The notes below the pieces were generated by a model. That model did no database searches. It saw nothing but the letters and a program-made list of their open reading frames with translations, and had not been told where the DNA came from. This document shows positions 1 to 7,371 of a stretch of DNA of 32,457 nucleotides, piece by piece. How positions within the stretch are numbered: position 1 is the first letter of the stretch; every line of letters begins with the position of its first letter. The DNA lies in the NCBI GenBank assembly GCA_027484825.1, contig JAIXSE010000008.1, positions 1-32,457 of the forward strand. The letters run 5' to 3'. A program made the position numbers and the translations under genes. This DNA comes from Rubrivivax sp. (GTDB lineage: Bacteria > Pseudomonadota > Gammaproteobacteria > Burkholderiales > Burkholderiaceae_C).

Positions 1-653
1 ATCACGGCGATCAGCAGATAGGCGGTGATCAGCCAGGTCCAGGCAAACATCGGCATCTTCATCAAGGTCATGCCGGGGGCCCGCATGTTCAGGATGGTGA
101 CGATGATGTTGATCGAGCCCATGATGGACGAGGCACCCAGGATGTGCATGGCGAAGATGCCGGCATCCATCGAGGGGCCCATCTGCAGAGTCAGCGGCGC
201 GTAGAGCGTCCAGCCGGCGGCGGGGGCGCCTCCGGGCATGAAGAAGGAGCCCACCAGCATCAGCGCGGCCGGAATCATCAGCCAGAAGCTGAAGTTGTTC
301 ATCCGCGCGAAGGCCATGTCCGAGGCGCCGATCTGCAGCGGAATCATCCAGTTCGCGAAGCCCACGAAGGCCGGCATGATGGCGCCGAACACCATGATGA
401 GGCCATGCATGGTGGTGAACTGGTTGAACTGTTCCGGGTTGAAGAACTGCAGGCCCGGTTGGAACAGCTCGGCGCGGATGCACAGCGCCAGGATGCCGCC
501 GATCATCAGCATCGTGAAGCTGAACAGCAGGTAGAGCGTGCCGATGTCTTTGTGATTGGTGGCGAACACCCATCGACGCCAGCCGGTCGGCGCATGGTGA
601 TCGTCATGGTGGTCATGAACGTGACCGGTCGGGTGATCAAGCACTGCACTCAT
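1..653 (-). CDS. ctaD: Cytochrome c oxidase subunit I, N-terminal part (cut by window edge)
   Basis: Catalytic heme-copper subunit of the aa3-type terminal oxidase, an inner-membrane protein that reduces O2 and pumps protons. Translation of the minus strand from ATG at 653 runs open to the window edge, about 217 residues. It opens with a His/Asp-rich segment (MSAVLDHPTGHVHDHHDDHH), then WVFATNHKDIGTLYLLFSF, which is typical of the subunit I start. The TMHGLIMVFGAIMPAF stretch follows and includes the conserved low-spin heme a ligand region around THHG/TMHG. Further helices rich in Phe, Met and Ile come next. The gene follows ctaC on the same strand with a 157-bp gap, the usual ctaC-ctaD order. 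The rest of the gene, including the CuB ligands, lies outside the window. Identification is secure; the start is the only reasonable ATG before the conserved region. Confidence 0.95.
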   Translation of the reverse strand, partial: MSAVLDHPTGHVHDHHDDHHAPTGWRRWVFATNHKDIGTLYLLFSFTMLMIGGILALCIRAELFQPGLQFFNPEQFNQFTTMHGLIMVFGAIMPAFVGFANWMIPLQIGASDMAFARMNNFSFWLMIPAALMLVGSFFMPGGAPAAGWTLYAPLTLQMGPSMDAGIFAMHILGASSIMGSINIIVTILNMRAPGMTLMKMPMFAWTWLITAYLLIAV

Positions 654-810
654 TTGGGAAGTCCTCGTCCGTCAGATGCACGCCCACATGTGGGCCGCTG
701 GTTGCGCTGGCTCAGGGTGGGGGCTCTGTTCATTGGGGCTTTACTGGTCCCGTTGTGGAGCCCGTTTTTGGGCCCGTTACTGGGTCGGCGATGTCGGCGA
801 TTTCAGCGAT

Positions 811-2013
811 TCATTTGGCCCGTTCAGCCACGACTTCAGCGGGCTGAACGATCTGGCCGGTCTTGTTGGACCAGCTGTTTTTTGTGTAGGTGGCGACCGC
901 GGCAATTTCCGTGTCGTTCAGGATGGCCTTCCAGGCCGGCATCTGGTTGCGGCCGTTGAGCAGCACGTGGATCTGGTCGGCATGGGTTTCCGACAGCACA
1001 AGCTTGGAGCCGTCCAGCGCCGGGAATTGGCCGGCGCCCTTGCCGTCGGGGCGGTGGCAGACGGCGCAATTGGCGGTGTAGACCTTCTCGCCGCGGGCGA
1101 TCAGATCTTCCTGGGTCCAGACCTTGGTCGGGTCGTCGGCCTTGGCGGCGGCCTTTTTCTGCTCGTCCGCCACCCAGGCGCTGTAGGCCTGCGGGCTCAG
1201 CACCTTCACATGGATGGGCATGTAGGCGTGTTCCTTGCCGCACAGCTCGGCGCACTGGCCGTAGAAGTCGCCTTCCTGCTCGGCCTTGAACCAGGTGTCG
1301 CGCACGAAGCCGGGAATCGCATCCTGCTTCACGCCGAAGGCCGGCACCATCCAGGCATGGATCACGTCCTGTGCGGTGGTGATGATGCGAACCTTCTTGT
1401 TCACCGGCACCACCAGCGGGTTGTCCACCTTCAGCAGGTAGTTGTCGATATCGCCGGGCTTGCCGGAATCCGACAGCGCGCGCTGGGAGGCGTCCAGGGT
1501 GGAGACGAAATGAATGCCGTCGCCCTCGCCCTTGATGTATTCGTAGCCCCACTTCCACTGGTAGCCGGTAGCCTTGATGGTGAGGTCGGCATTGGTGGTG
1601 TCCTTCATGGCCACCACCACCTTGGTGGCGGGCAGCGCCATCAGGATCACGATGATGAACGGCACCACCGTCCAGGCGATTTCCACCTTCACGCTTTCGT
1701 GGAAGTTGGCCGAGACGGCGCCCTTGGACTTCCGGTGCTTGAAGATGGAATAAAACATCACGCCGAACACGGCGACAAAGATGACCAGGCAGATGACCAG
1801 CATCATGTTGTGCAGCCACGCCTGTTCATGCGCGATCTTGGTGACTGCCGGATGCAGGTTGAGCTGGTTGACCGCCGGACCACCGGGCAGGTCGTTCACG
1901 GCCAGGGCCGACTGGCTGGCCAGCGCGACCGCTGCGGTCAGCGCCAGCTGGCTGCACCGTCGCACCAGCGGATGCACATCACTGTTCATCATCGTCATGG
2001 TTCGTCTCTTCAT
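811..2013 (-). CDS. ctaC: Cytochrome c oxidase subunit II with fused C-terminal cytochrome c domain
   Basis: Accepts electrons at the CuA centre and passes them to subunit I. From ATG 2013 (400 aa) the protein has a KRR-type signal peptide ending near SQSALA. Two transmembrane helices follow (MMLVICLVIFVAVFGVMFY and the segment after VEIAWTVVPFIIVIL), then the periplasmic cupredoxin domain. CuA ligands are visible: His in DVIHAWMVP, and Cys-x3-Cys-x3-His in GQCAELCGKEHAYM. Near the C-terminus NCAVCH is a CxxCH heme c site, with a likely Met ligand in GRNQMPAWK. The domain order is that of caa3-like subunit II proteins. An AAGAAAG sequence lies 5 nt before ATG 2013. ATG 1998 is an alternative, and the longer open frame up to 2094 is probably leader. 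The fused cytochrome c suggests direct donation from a soluble cytochrome c or from complex III. Confidence 0.95.
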   Translation of the reverse strand: MKRRTMTMMNSDVHPLVRRCSQLALTAAVALASQSALAVNDLPGGPAVNQLNLHPAVTKIAHEQAWLHNMMLVICLVIFVAVFGVMFYSIFKHRKSKGAVSANFHESVKVEIAWTVVPFIIVILMALPATKVVVAMKDTTNADLTIKATGYQWKWGYEYIKGEGDGIHFVSTLDASQRALSDSGKPGDIDNYLLKVDNPLVVPVNKKVRIITTAQDVIHAWMVPAFGVKQDAIPGFVRDTWFKAEQEGDFYGQCAELCGKEHAYMPIHVKVLSPQAYSAWVADEQKKAAAKADDPTKVWTQEDLIARGEKVYTANCAVCHRPDGKGAGQFPALDGSKLVLSETHADQIHVLLNGRNQMPAWKAILNDTEIAAVATYTKNSWSNKTGQIVQPAEVVAERAK

Positions 2014-2097
2014 CCGGTCTTTCTTGAGCTCTCGTCGCCCGGGTCTCCACCAGGCGGTGTCGAAGGTCGAAATCCAGGGCCCCCTTGAGGCCACCGA

Positions 2098-2103
2098 ATT
2101 TTA
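2098..2103 (-). promoter_or_regulatory. Possible -10 element for ctaC-ctaD
   Basis: TAAAAT on the minus strand, about 85 nt before the chosen ctaC start, sits in an otherwise GC-rich gap (2014-2297). It matches the sigma70 -10 consensus at five of six bases. No good -35 hexamer is seen 17 bp upstream, so the call rests on the -10 and its position only. Confidence 0.3.
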
Positions 2104-2297
2104 GCCCACGCCCCTTTTTTGGCCTTTTCCACGCTTTCACCCACGCAGAGCCGTGCACCAATGCTGGACTATGACTGCCGCCGAGGGCGTCAACCGCCCT
2201 GGAATACCCTCAGAGCGCCCTTCCGGGACGCTGTCCGCAACGCTTGATCCGCGTCAATTCTCACTCGATCGGCAGGCGTCGGCCCCTGCCGTCGGGG

Positions 2298-3215
2298 TCA
2301 GTGCTTGCCTGGTCCGCGGATCATGGCCCGCATCTGCTCCAGGGACACCTCGGTCTGTGCCGCCACTTTGACACGCGGCTGCGGCTTGAAGGCGTGGCCG
2401 TAGACCAGTTCCACGCTGAGTCCGAGGCGGCCGTCGGCACCGCGCAGGGACTCCAGCGCGGCCAGCAGGCGGGCCTGCCATGCACGCCCTCGCAGGCCGG
2501 GCGTGCGCAGCACCGAGACATTCCCGCCCAGGGCGTGCAGGTCGGACAGCAGTGATTCGGGCGTGGCCCAGGTCAGGCGCAGATGCTCCTGGTCCATCAC
2601 GGGGTCGGCAAAACCGGCGTGCACCAGCATGTCGCCAAGGTCATGCATGTCCACCCACTCCGGGGTGGGAACGCCCCACCCTTGCTGGGCATACAGCTGG
2701 CGGAGTTCGATGAAGCTGTCCGGCCCAAAGCAGGAGAACATCAAAAACCCATCCACAGCCAGCGCTTCATGCCACTGAGCGATCAGACCTGGCTTATCCG
2801 TTTCCGCATGCAGCTCCATGTTGGACCACAGCAACTGCGCCGCCCCGGCGGGCGCCTGGGCGACCAGCTCCGGCGCCGCGGCGCCGCGCAGCCGCTCGAG
2901 CATGGATTGCATCCAGCCGCGTCGCAGCCGCTGTTGCCAGTGGGTGCGGACGACGTCATCCGGCTCGCACCACTGCTGCACGGCTTGCGGATAGTGCTGG
3001 CGCAACCCGGCATCCCCGCCGCCGATGGACGGGCGCCGCTGCAGCACTTGGGCGGGTTGGAGTTTGATGATGGGCAGCCGGTCCAGCATGCGCTGAGCCA
3101 CTTCCTGATGCAGCCAGGGCGGCTGCTCGGCCAAGGCCAGACGACGGCGCTGCCGCCGTGCCGCCGCCGCATCAATCTGCTGTGTGCCTGGCGGCAAAGC
3201 CTCATTCCCACTCAT
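2298..3215 (-). CDS. BioC-like SAM-dependent methyltransferase with a degenerate motif I
   Basis: A 305-residue protein resembling malonyl-ACP O-methyltransferase (BioC) proteins found beside comF in Burkholderiales. The most BioC-like part is central: LLWSNMELH, then WHEALAVDGFLMFSCFGPDSF and ELRQLYAQQGW, matching the post-motif segments ...SNLALQW... and ...GGLLLFSTFGPDTL... of the family. The N-terminal part contains PPWLHQEVAQRMLDRLPIIKLQPAQVLQ, the usual lead-in to the SAM-binding motif. The expected glycine-rich DxGxGxG loop is not clean; IGGGDAGLR stands in its place. Start ATG 3215 was chosen because the longer frame (to 3632) runs over comF and is composition-driven. The start lies only 33 bp from the comF start on the other strand, so the promoters must overlap. 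Biotin synthesis is a family-based inference; it could be another small-molecule methyltransferase. Confidence 0.75.
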   Translation of the reverse strand: MSGNEALPPGTQQIDAAAARRQRRRLALAEQPPWLHQEVAQRMLDRLPIIKLQPAQVLQRRPSIGGGDAGLRQHYPQAVQQWCEPDDVVRTHWQQRLRRGWMQSMLERLRGAAAPELVAQAPAGAAQLLWSNMELHAETDKPGLIAQWHEALAVDGFLMFSCFGPDSFIELRQLYAQQGWGVPTPEWVDMHDLGDMLVHAGFADPVMDQEHLRLTWATPESLLSDLHALGGNVSVLRTPGLRGRAWQARLLAALESLRGADGRLGLSVELVYGHAFKPQPRVKVAAQTEVSLEQMRAMIRGPGKH

Positions 3216-3248
3216 GGGGCGGGATTGTAGGGGGCCATGGGAGACCTC

Positions 3249-4034
3249 ATGCCGCGCGGGAGTTTGATGCCGCACAGGGGCGAAGGGCTCGAGCGGTTGG
3301 GCGGGCTCGGTTGGCCCGGTTGGCCGGGTTGGCCGGGTTGGCCGGGTTGGCCCGGCCAGTGCCTGCTGTGCCGGCAATGGTGCCGCGGGCGCTGCTGCCC
3401 GGACTGCACGCGTCGGCTGGAGGGCGATGACCGCCCGCGTTGCCTGCGCTGCGGGCTGCTGCTCCACCGATCCGGGTTGGCGGGCGCTGACTTGCATTGT
3501 GGTCGCTGCCTGCGCAAGCCCCCTGCCCTGGTGCGCTGCGTGGTGGCGCTGGACTATGCCTTTCCCTGGGACCACTGTCTGCAGGCCCTCAAATTCCGCG
3601 CCCGGCTGGAGATGGCGCCCTTGCTGGCGCAAGCGCTGGGCGCTGCGTTAGCCCGGGCTCACTCCCCGGCAGTGCCTCTGCCGGCGGTCAGCCTGGTGCT
3701 GCCGATTCCCTTGTCGGCGCAGCGTCTGCGCGAGCGGGGTTTCAACCAAAGCCTGGAGATCGCGCGTCACCTGCCCGGGCAGCGACAATACCGTCTCTGC
3801 GCCCGCACGCTGGTGCGCACGCGGCATACCCGCCGGCAGTCCGAACTTCCGCTGGACGAGCGCCTGTCCAATCTGCGCCTGGCCTTTGCGGTGAAGCGCA
3901 CGGTGACCGGGCAGCATGTAGCCCTGGTGGATGACGTGATGACCAGCGGGGCCACCCTCTTCGAGGCGGCCTCGGCCTTGCGGCGTGCGGGTGCGGCCAG
4001 TGTTCAAGCCTGGGTGGTGGCGCGCACGCCTTGA
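3249..4034 (+). CDS. comF: ComF family phosphoribosyltransferase-like protein
   Basis: ComF proteins are linked to natural transformation, and related PRTases handle phosphoribosyl compounds. The protein (261 aa from ATG 3249) has an N-terminal zinc-ribbon-like cysteine set, CLLCRQWCRGRCCPDC, then CLRCG and CGRC. The C-terminal type I PRTase fold follows. It contains LPIPLSAQRLRERGFNQS, typical of ComF, and the PRPP-binding loop VALVDDVMTSGAT near the end. ATG 3249 has GGGAGA 4 nt upstream; ATG 3237 and ATG 3267 (with GGGAG before it) are alternatives. The N-terminus carries a Gly-Trp-Pro repeat encoded by a 9-bp tandem repeat, which is not a family feature. The gene diverges from the BioC-like gene and is followed 135 bp later by trmL. 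Confidence 0.9.
   Translation: MPRGSLMPHRGEGLERLGGLGWPGWPGWPGWPGWPGQCLLCRQWCRGRCCPDCTRRLEGDDRPRCLRCGLLLHRSGLAGADLHCGRCLRKPPALVRCVVALDYAFPWDHCLQALKFRARLEMAPLLAQALGAALARAHSPAVPLPAVSLVLPIPLSAQRLRERGFNQSLEIARHLPGQRQYRLCARTLVRTRHTRRQSELPLDERLSNLRLAFAVKRTVTGQHVALVDDVMTSGATLFEAASALRRAGAASVQAWVVARTP
3309..3353 (+). repeat. Tandem 9-bp repeat inside comF, five copies
   Basis: Five units of GGTTGGCC(C/G) run head to tail. The unit length is a multiple of three, so the repeat encodes Gly-Trp-Pro triplets just before the first cysteine pair of ComF and copy number can change without a frameshift. Confidence 0.9.
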
Positions 4035-4040
4035 TGCCCG

Positions 4041-4100
4041 ACTGCGGCCGATTGCGCCAGATTGCACCCGACTGCTGCCGGTTGCACCCGATTGCGCCCA
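4041..4100 (+). repeat. Degenerate 10-bp tandem repeat between comF and trmL, six units
   Basis: Six consecutive units close to ATTGCRCCCG keep exact 10-bp spacing in the 135-bp gap after the comF stop. The units differ at a few positions. No hairpin-plus-T-run terminator is seen here. Function unknown; slippage or a binding-site array are possibilities. Confidence 0.75.
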
Positions 4101-4158
4101 ACCGGCGAGTGCAGTTGGCCGATCGCAGTCGCTTCAGGGCGGGCCCGCCCGACTCAAC

Positions 4159-4164
4159 GAAAGG
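4159..4164 (+). promoter_or_regulatory. Ribosome binding site that sets the trmL start
   Basis: AAAGGA lies 5 nt before ATG 4170. It selects this start over the longer open frame that begins at 4062 within the tandem repeat, and it fits the family N-terminus exactly. Confidence 0.7.
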
Positions 4165-4169
4165 ATTTC

Positions 4170-4640
4170 ATGTTCAACATCGTGCTGGTGCATCCGGAGA
4201 TTCCGCCCAACACAGGCAATGTCATCCGGCTGGCGGCCAACACTGGCTGCCGCCTGCACCTCATCGAACCGCTGGGGTTCTCGATGGAGGACCGTCTGCT
4301 GCAGCGGGCGGGTCTGGACTATCACGAGTACGCGCCGGTCATGCGCCATGCCGACTGGGCGGCCTTTCTGGCGGCGGAGCACCCGGACGAGACCCGGATG
4401 TTCGCCTTCACCACCCGGGGCAGCCGATTGCTACCCGAGGTGGCGCTGCGCGCGGGCGACTATCTCGTGTTCGGCTGCGAGACCGCCGGCCTGCCCCCGG
4501 ACCTGCGGGAGCGCTTCCCGCTGGAGCAGCGGGTGCGGCTGCCGATGCGTGCCGGTCAGCGCAGCCTGAACCTCAGCAATGCGGTGGCGGTGGCGGTCTT
4601 TGAAGGCTGGCGCCAGAACGGTTATCTGGACGGGGTCTGA
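4170..4640 (+). CDS. trmL: tRNA (cytidine(34)-2'-O)-methyltransferase TrmL
   Basis: SPOUT-class enzyme that 2'-O-methylates the wobble base C34/cmnm5U34 of tRNA-Leu isoacceptors. The 156-residue product matches the family length. It begins MFNIVLVHPEIPPNTGNVIR, the characteristic start with the N/R residues of SPOUT motif 1. The knotted C-terminal cofactor site follows: LVFGCETAGLPP and then LPMRAGQRSLNLSNAVAVAV, containing the S-L-N-L-S-N-A motif 3. An AAAGGA ribosome site fixes the start. The gene lies downstream of comF on the same strand and converges on gpsA, 92 bp away. Confidence 0.96.
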   Translation: MFNIVLVHPEIPPNTGNVIRLAANTGCRLHLIEPLGFSMEDRLLQRAGLDYHEYAPVMRHADWAAFLAAEHPDETRMFAFTTRGSRLLPEVALRAGDYLVFGCETAGLPPDLRERFPLEQRVRLPMRAGQRSLNLSNAVAVAVFEGWRQNGYLDGV

Positions 4641-4672
4641 ATGGAGGCCTGAATGCAGCCTGAATGGAGCCT
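4636..4672 (+). repeat. Short imperfect 11-12 bp tandem repeat at the trmL stop codon
   Basis: Three units close to CCTGAATGGAG run from the last codons of trmL into the convergent gap; the first one contains the trmL stop TGA. An adjacent GC-rich inverted repeat (about 4663-4693) could form a hairpin but has no T-run, so it is not called a terminator. Confidence 0.6.
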
Positions 4673-4732
4673 GCCCAGTGGACGGGCTCCACAATGGACT
4701 CTCAAGGGACACCCAAGGCACTCACAAGAGCC

Positions 4733-5743
4733 TCACCACTCCGACTTGGCCTGACGCCCCATCAGCGCTTCCATCGCCCCATGGGTATCCAGGCGGCCTT
4801 CCAGCACGTCCACCACCGCAGCGGTGATGGGCATCTCCACCCCCAGGGACTGCGCCCGTGACAGCACGGTTGGCGCGCTGTACACGCCTTCGGCCACATG
4901 GCCCAGGCGCTGCAGGATGGCGGGCAGGTCCAGGCCCTCGGCCAGCAGCAGGCCGACGCGCCGATTGCGGGACAGGTCTCCGGTGGCGGTGAGCACCAGG
5001 TCGCCCAGGCCTGCCAGACCCAGCAGCGTCTCCGGCTGAGCGCCCAGCGCCAGGGCCAGCCGCTGCATCTCGGCCAGGCCGCGCGTGATCAATGCGGCGC
5101 GGGCATTCAGGCCCGGCCCCTTCCTGCCTGCCATCTCGGCGGCCAGGCGCAGCCCGTCCGCGATGCCGACAGCGATCGCCATCACATTCTTGACCGCCCC
5201 GCCCACTTCCACGCCGACCGGATCGGCCGACGAATACACCCGCAGACGCTCGCTATGGAACGCCTGCACGCCCAGTTGCGCCAGTTCCGGGTGCTCTGAC
5301 GCGGACACCAGCGCGGTCGGCTGCCCAGCGGCCACCTCCTGCGCAAAGCTTGGCCCGGACAGCACGCCGGTGGCCAGTTGCGGCACCACGTCGCGCGCGA
5401 TTTCGTGCCCGAGCTGCCCGGTTCCCGCCTCAAACCCCTTGCACAGCCAGAGGCTGCGAGACCGGGGCGGCAGCACCGCCAGCATGCTGCGCAGCGCGGC
5501 CATCGGAGTGGCGATCACGATCAGCCCTGCCTGCCCATGGGCCAGCGCGGCAGACAGATCGCTGCTCAGCTGCAGCGACTCGGGCATCGGGGCGTCGGGC
5601 AGATACCGGGCATTACGCCGGTCGGCCTGCATCGTGGCCACGGCGGCAGCGTCGCGGGCCCACAGCAGCACGTCGTGGCGACCGCTGGCGGCGATGGCCA
5701 GGGCGGTGCCCCAGGCGCCGGCGCCAAGCACGCTGATCTTCAT
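4733..5743 (-). CDS. gpsA: Glycerol-3-phosphate dehydrogenase [NAD(P)+]
   Basis: Cytoplasmic enzyme reducing dihydroxyacetone phosphate to sn-glycerol-3-phosphate for phospholipid synthesis. The product starts [19 protein letters not shown], a Rossmann GxGxxG motif. It also has [10 protein letters not shown], and [18 protein letters not shown] with the catalytic Lys. [15 protein letters not shown] and [13 protein letters not shown] complete the family set. Length from this start is 336 aa, normal for GpsA. ATG 5764 in the same frame adds seven residues (MSDALLR) and is a possible start; neither has a strong ribosome site, so homology decided. It is the last gene of the rhodanese-grxC-secB-gpsA group, 102 bp after secB. 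Grouping with secB is common in proteobacteria. Confidence 0.96.
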   Translation of the reverse strand: MKISVLGAGAWGTALAIAASGRHDVLLWARDAAAVATMQADRRNARYLPDAPMPESLQLSSDLSAALAHGQAGLIVIATPMAALRSMLAVLPPRSRSLWLCKGFEAGTGQLGHEIARDVVPQLATGVLSGPSFAQEVAAGQPTALVSASEHPELAQLGVQAFHSERLRVYSSADPVGVEVGGAVKNVMAIAVGIADGLRLAAEMAGRKGPGLNARAALITRGLAEMQRLALALGAQPETLLGLAGLGDLVLTATGDLSRNRRVGLLLAEGLDLPAILQRLGHVAEGVYSAPTVLSRAQSLGVEMPITAAVVDVLEGRLDTHGAMEALMGRQAKSEW

Positions 5744-5845
5744 GCGCAGGAGAGCATCGGACATGGTGGTCAGGGAATCACAAAAGCGACAACGCCGGCC
5801 GGGCGGACGCTTCCGCGGGGCCGGCGCTGGTCAGGCGGGGACTGC

Positions 5846-6307
5846 TCAGTTGGGGGCGGATTCGCCGCTGGCGCCCATGGCTTGGGCTTGCTGCGCTTCG
5901 AACATGGCCTGGAAGTTCACTTCGGTCAGCAGCACGGGCGGGAAGCCGGCGCGGGTGCAGACGTCGGACACGATGGCGCGCAGATAGGGGTAGATCATCT
6001 GCGGGCACACGATGGCGAGGATGCCTTCGAGCTGTTCCTGGGGCACGTTGCGGATCTCGAAGATACCGGCTTGCTTGGCCTCGATGAGGAACAGGGTCTT
6101 GTCCTGGACGGTGGTGGTCACGGTGGCGGTCACGCTCACTTCGAACAGGCCTTCGGCGACCGGTTCAGCGGACAGGGCCAGCTTGATATCCACTTGCGGC
6201 TGCGCCTGCTCCAGCAGGATCTGCGGGGCATTGGGCTGCTCCAGCGACAGGTCCTTGAGGTACATGCGCTGGATTTGGAACACGGGGGTGCTGTTGTCGT
6301 CGGCCAT
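5846..6307 (-). CDS. secB: Protein-export chaperone SecB
   Basis: Cytosolic tetrameric chaperone that keeps preproteins unfolded and hands them to SecA. The 153-residue product has the family start, [20 protein letters not shown], then [14 protein letters not shown]. It also has the conserved central region with [16 protein letters not shown] and the [27 protein letters not shown] segment. The C-terminus carries the usual [13 protein letters not shown] followed by a short acidic tail. GGAAG lies 5 nt before the ATG, preceded by a GC-rich hairpin. No oddities in the protein. Confidence 0.98.
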   Translation of the reverse strand: MADDNSTPVFQIQRMYLKDLSLEQPNAPQILLEQAQPQVDIKLALSAEPVAEGLFEVSVTATVTTTVQDKTLFLIEAKQAGIFEIRNVPQEQLEGILAIVCPQMIYPYLRAIVSDVCTRAGFPPVLLTEVNFQAMFEAQQAQAMGASGESAPN

Positions 6308-6327
6308 GCTTCTTCCAAAAATGGGAA

Positions 6328-6345
6328 GGCCCGCAGGCGCGGGCC
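6328..6345 (-). promoter_or_regulatory. GC-rich hairpin in the secB leader
   Basis: A perfect 7-bp stem (GGCCCGC/GCGGGCC) with a 4-nt loop ends about 20 nt before the secB ATG and is followed on the minus strand by a T-rich stretch. CATAAT, a possible -10, lies 10-15 bp further upstream (6355-6360). It could be an mRNA 5' stabiliser, an attenuator, or the end of grxC transcripts. Confidence 0.45.
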
Positions 6346-6385
6346 ATGAAAAGCATTATGGCATTGCCGATCCACCGCCATGACC

Positions 6386-6397
6386 GGGTGATCACCC
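6386..6397. promoter_or_regulatory. Perfect 12-bp palindrome upstream of secB
   Basis: GGGTGATCACCC is fully palindromic and lies about 80 bp upstream of secB, just upstream of the candidate -10. It has the size of a dimeric operator half-site pair, but no regulator is indicated. Confidence 0.3.
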
Positions 6398-6477
6398 AAC
6401 ATGAAACGAAGCGCGAGCCCCCCGCCCCACCAACGCCACTGACCTCCGCAGTCAGCCTCGCCGCAGTCCTCAATTCA

Positions 6478-6582
6478 GGAAAGAGGGAGCCCGGGGCCCC
6501 TTTGCGGAAGTTAAGAAGGGAATGCCCGGCGAAGCCGGGCAGGAATGACATGAAGCAAAGGGGCCCCGGGCTTCCTCTTTCC
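6478..6582. repeat. 105-bp MITE-like or REP-like element with 28-bp terminal inverted repeats
   Basis: Arms at 6478-6505 and 6555-6582 are inverted copies matching at 27 of 28 positions; the one difference would be a G-U pair in RNA of the plus strand. The 49-bp interior contains a second perfect hairpin, GCCCGGC-GAA-GCCGGGC (6524-6540). No target duplication is obvious in the flanks and no reading frame is credible inside. It lies between grxC and secB, so transcripts through it would fold into a very stable long stem. Confidence 0.85.
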
Positions 6583-6605
6583 GGCGCGCACGCCAAAAGG
6601 GGAGG

Positions 6606-6863
6606 TCAGCCCACCAACATCGGCTGCAAAGCGCCCTTCTGATCCAGCGCGATCAGATCATCACACCCCCCCACATGGGTCTCGCCGATGAAGATCTGGG
6701 GCACTGTCCGACGCCCGGTCAGCTCGATCATGGTGTCCCGCTGAGCCGGATCCAGATCCACGCGGATTTCCTCGATCTGCTCCACCCCTCGCTGTTTCAG
6801 CAGGGACTTGGCCCGCACGCAGTACGGGCAGACCTGGGTGGTGTACATCTTCACGGCGCGCAT
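6606..6863 (-). CDS. grxC: Glutaredoxin 3
   Basis: Small cytosolic dithiol glutaredoxin reducing disulfides with glutathione. The 85-residue product has MYTTQVCPYCVRAKSLLKQR with the CPYC active site at residues 12-15. The cis-Pro TVPQIFIGETHVGGCDDL, which binds glutathione, follows, as does a C-terminal helix. A perfect GGAGGT ribosome site 6 nt upstream fixes ATG 6863; the in-frame ATG at 6908 would add 15 unsupported residues. It follows the rhodanese gene by 63 bp and precedes secB. Confidence 0.97.
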   Translation of the reverse strand: MRAVKMYTTQVCPYCVRAKSLLKQRGVEQIEEIRVDLDPAQRDTMIELTGRRTVPQIFIGETHVGGCDDLIALDQKGALQPMLVG

Positions 6864-6926
6864 CGCCTTACCTCCAAAACTGCAATTAAGCCTCCGACGA
6901 GGCCTCACGGTGGCTGGATGTCGAGA

Positions 6927-7343
6927 TCAGGCTGCCGACTTTTCCACTGGCAGGCTGGCTTCCCGCCAGGCGGCCAGACCACCGGCCACGGGCACCACTT
7001 GCGTGTAGCCCTGTTGACGAAGGATGCCAGCAGCGCGCCCCGAGCGTGCGCCAGTCTTGCACATCAGCACCAGCGGCAGGGCCTTGTTGGAGGGCAGTTG
7101 CTTGATCGGCTCCCCGGTGGTGAGCACATTCAGCGGCACATTCCGGGCGCCCACTGCGTGGCCTTGGGCGAATTCTTCCGGCTCGCTCACATCGATGAGC
7201 ACGCCCTTCTCACGATTGAGCAGCCGCACCGCCTCGGCGGTTGTCACGCCCGAAGACTTGCCGCGAAACGAGGTCCACAGCAGCAAGCCGCCGGAAATCA
7301 CCGCCGTCAGCACCAGATACCAGTTGTCGATCAGGAATTTCAA
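6927..7343 (-). CDS. Membrane-anchored rhodanese-like sulfurtransferase
   Basis: Single rhodanese domain protein of about 138 residues. An N-terminal helix (FLIDNWYLVLTAVISGGLLLW) anchors it. The domain has LIDVSEPEEFAQGHAVGARNVPL, then the active-site loop MCKTGARSGRAA with the catalytic Cys, and VAGGLAAWREASLP at the end. No ATG starts near the conserved N-terminus; TTG 7343 gives the family-like start (M/L)KFLIDNWYL, and TTG 7355 is an alternative. There is no visible ribosome site, and a TATAAT box lies only about 30 nt upstream, so the mRNA leader is short. Burkholderiales usually have this gene next to gpmA and before grxC-secB; here a three-gene group lies between it and gpmA. Confidence 0.88.
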   Translation of the reverse strand: MKFLIDNWYLVLTAVISGGLLLWTSFRGKSSGVTTAEAVRLLNREKGVLIDVSEPEEFAQGHAVGARNVPLNVLTTGEPIKQLPSNKALPLVLMCKTGARSGRAAGILRQQGYTQVVPVAGGLAAWREASLPVEKSAA

Positions 7344-7371
7344 AGCCAGGCCCAACCAATGAAAACCGCAG

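Noticed and set aside
676-2088. A 470-codon plus-strand frame opposite ctaC
   Set aside because: ctaC shows CuA and heme motifs on the minus strand; the plus frame has none and is composition-driven.
3216-3632. Upstream extension of the BioC-like gene (longer open frame with repeated Pro-Thr-Arg)
   Set aside because: It runs antisense through the comF start and the 9-bp repeat; the PTR repeat is just the reverse reading of that DNA repeat.
6478-6582. Rho-independent terminator of grxC
   Set aside because: The stem is far too long, has a large interior with its own hairpin, and lacks a T-run on the minus strand.
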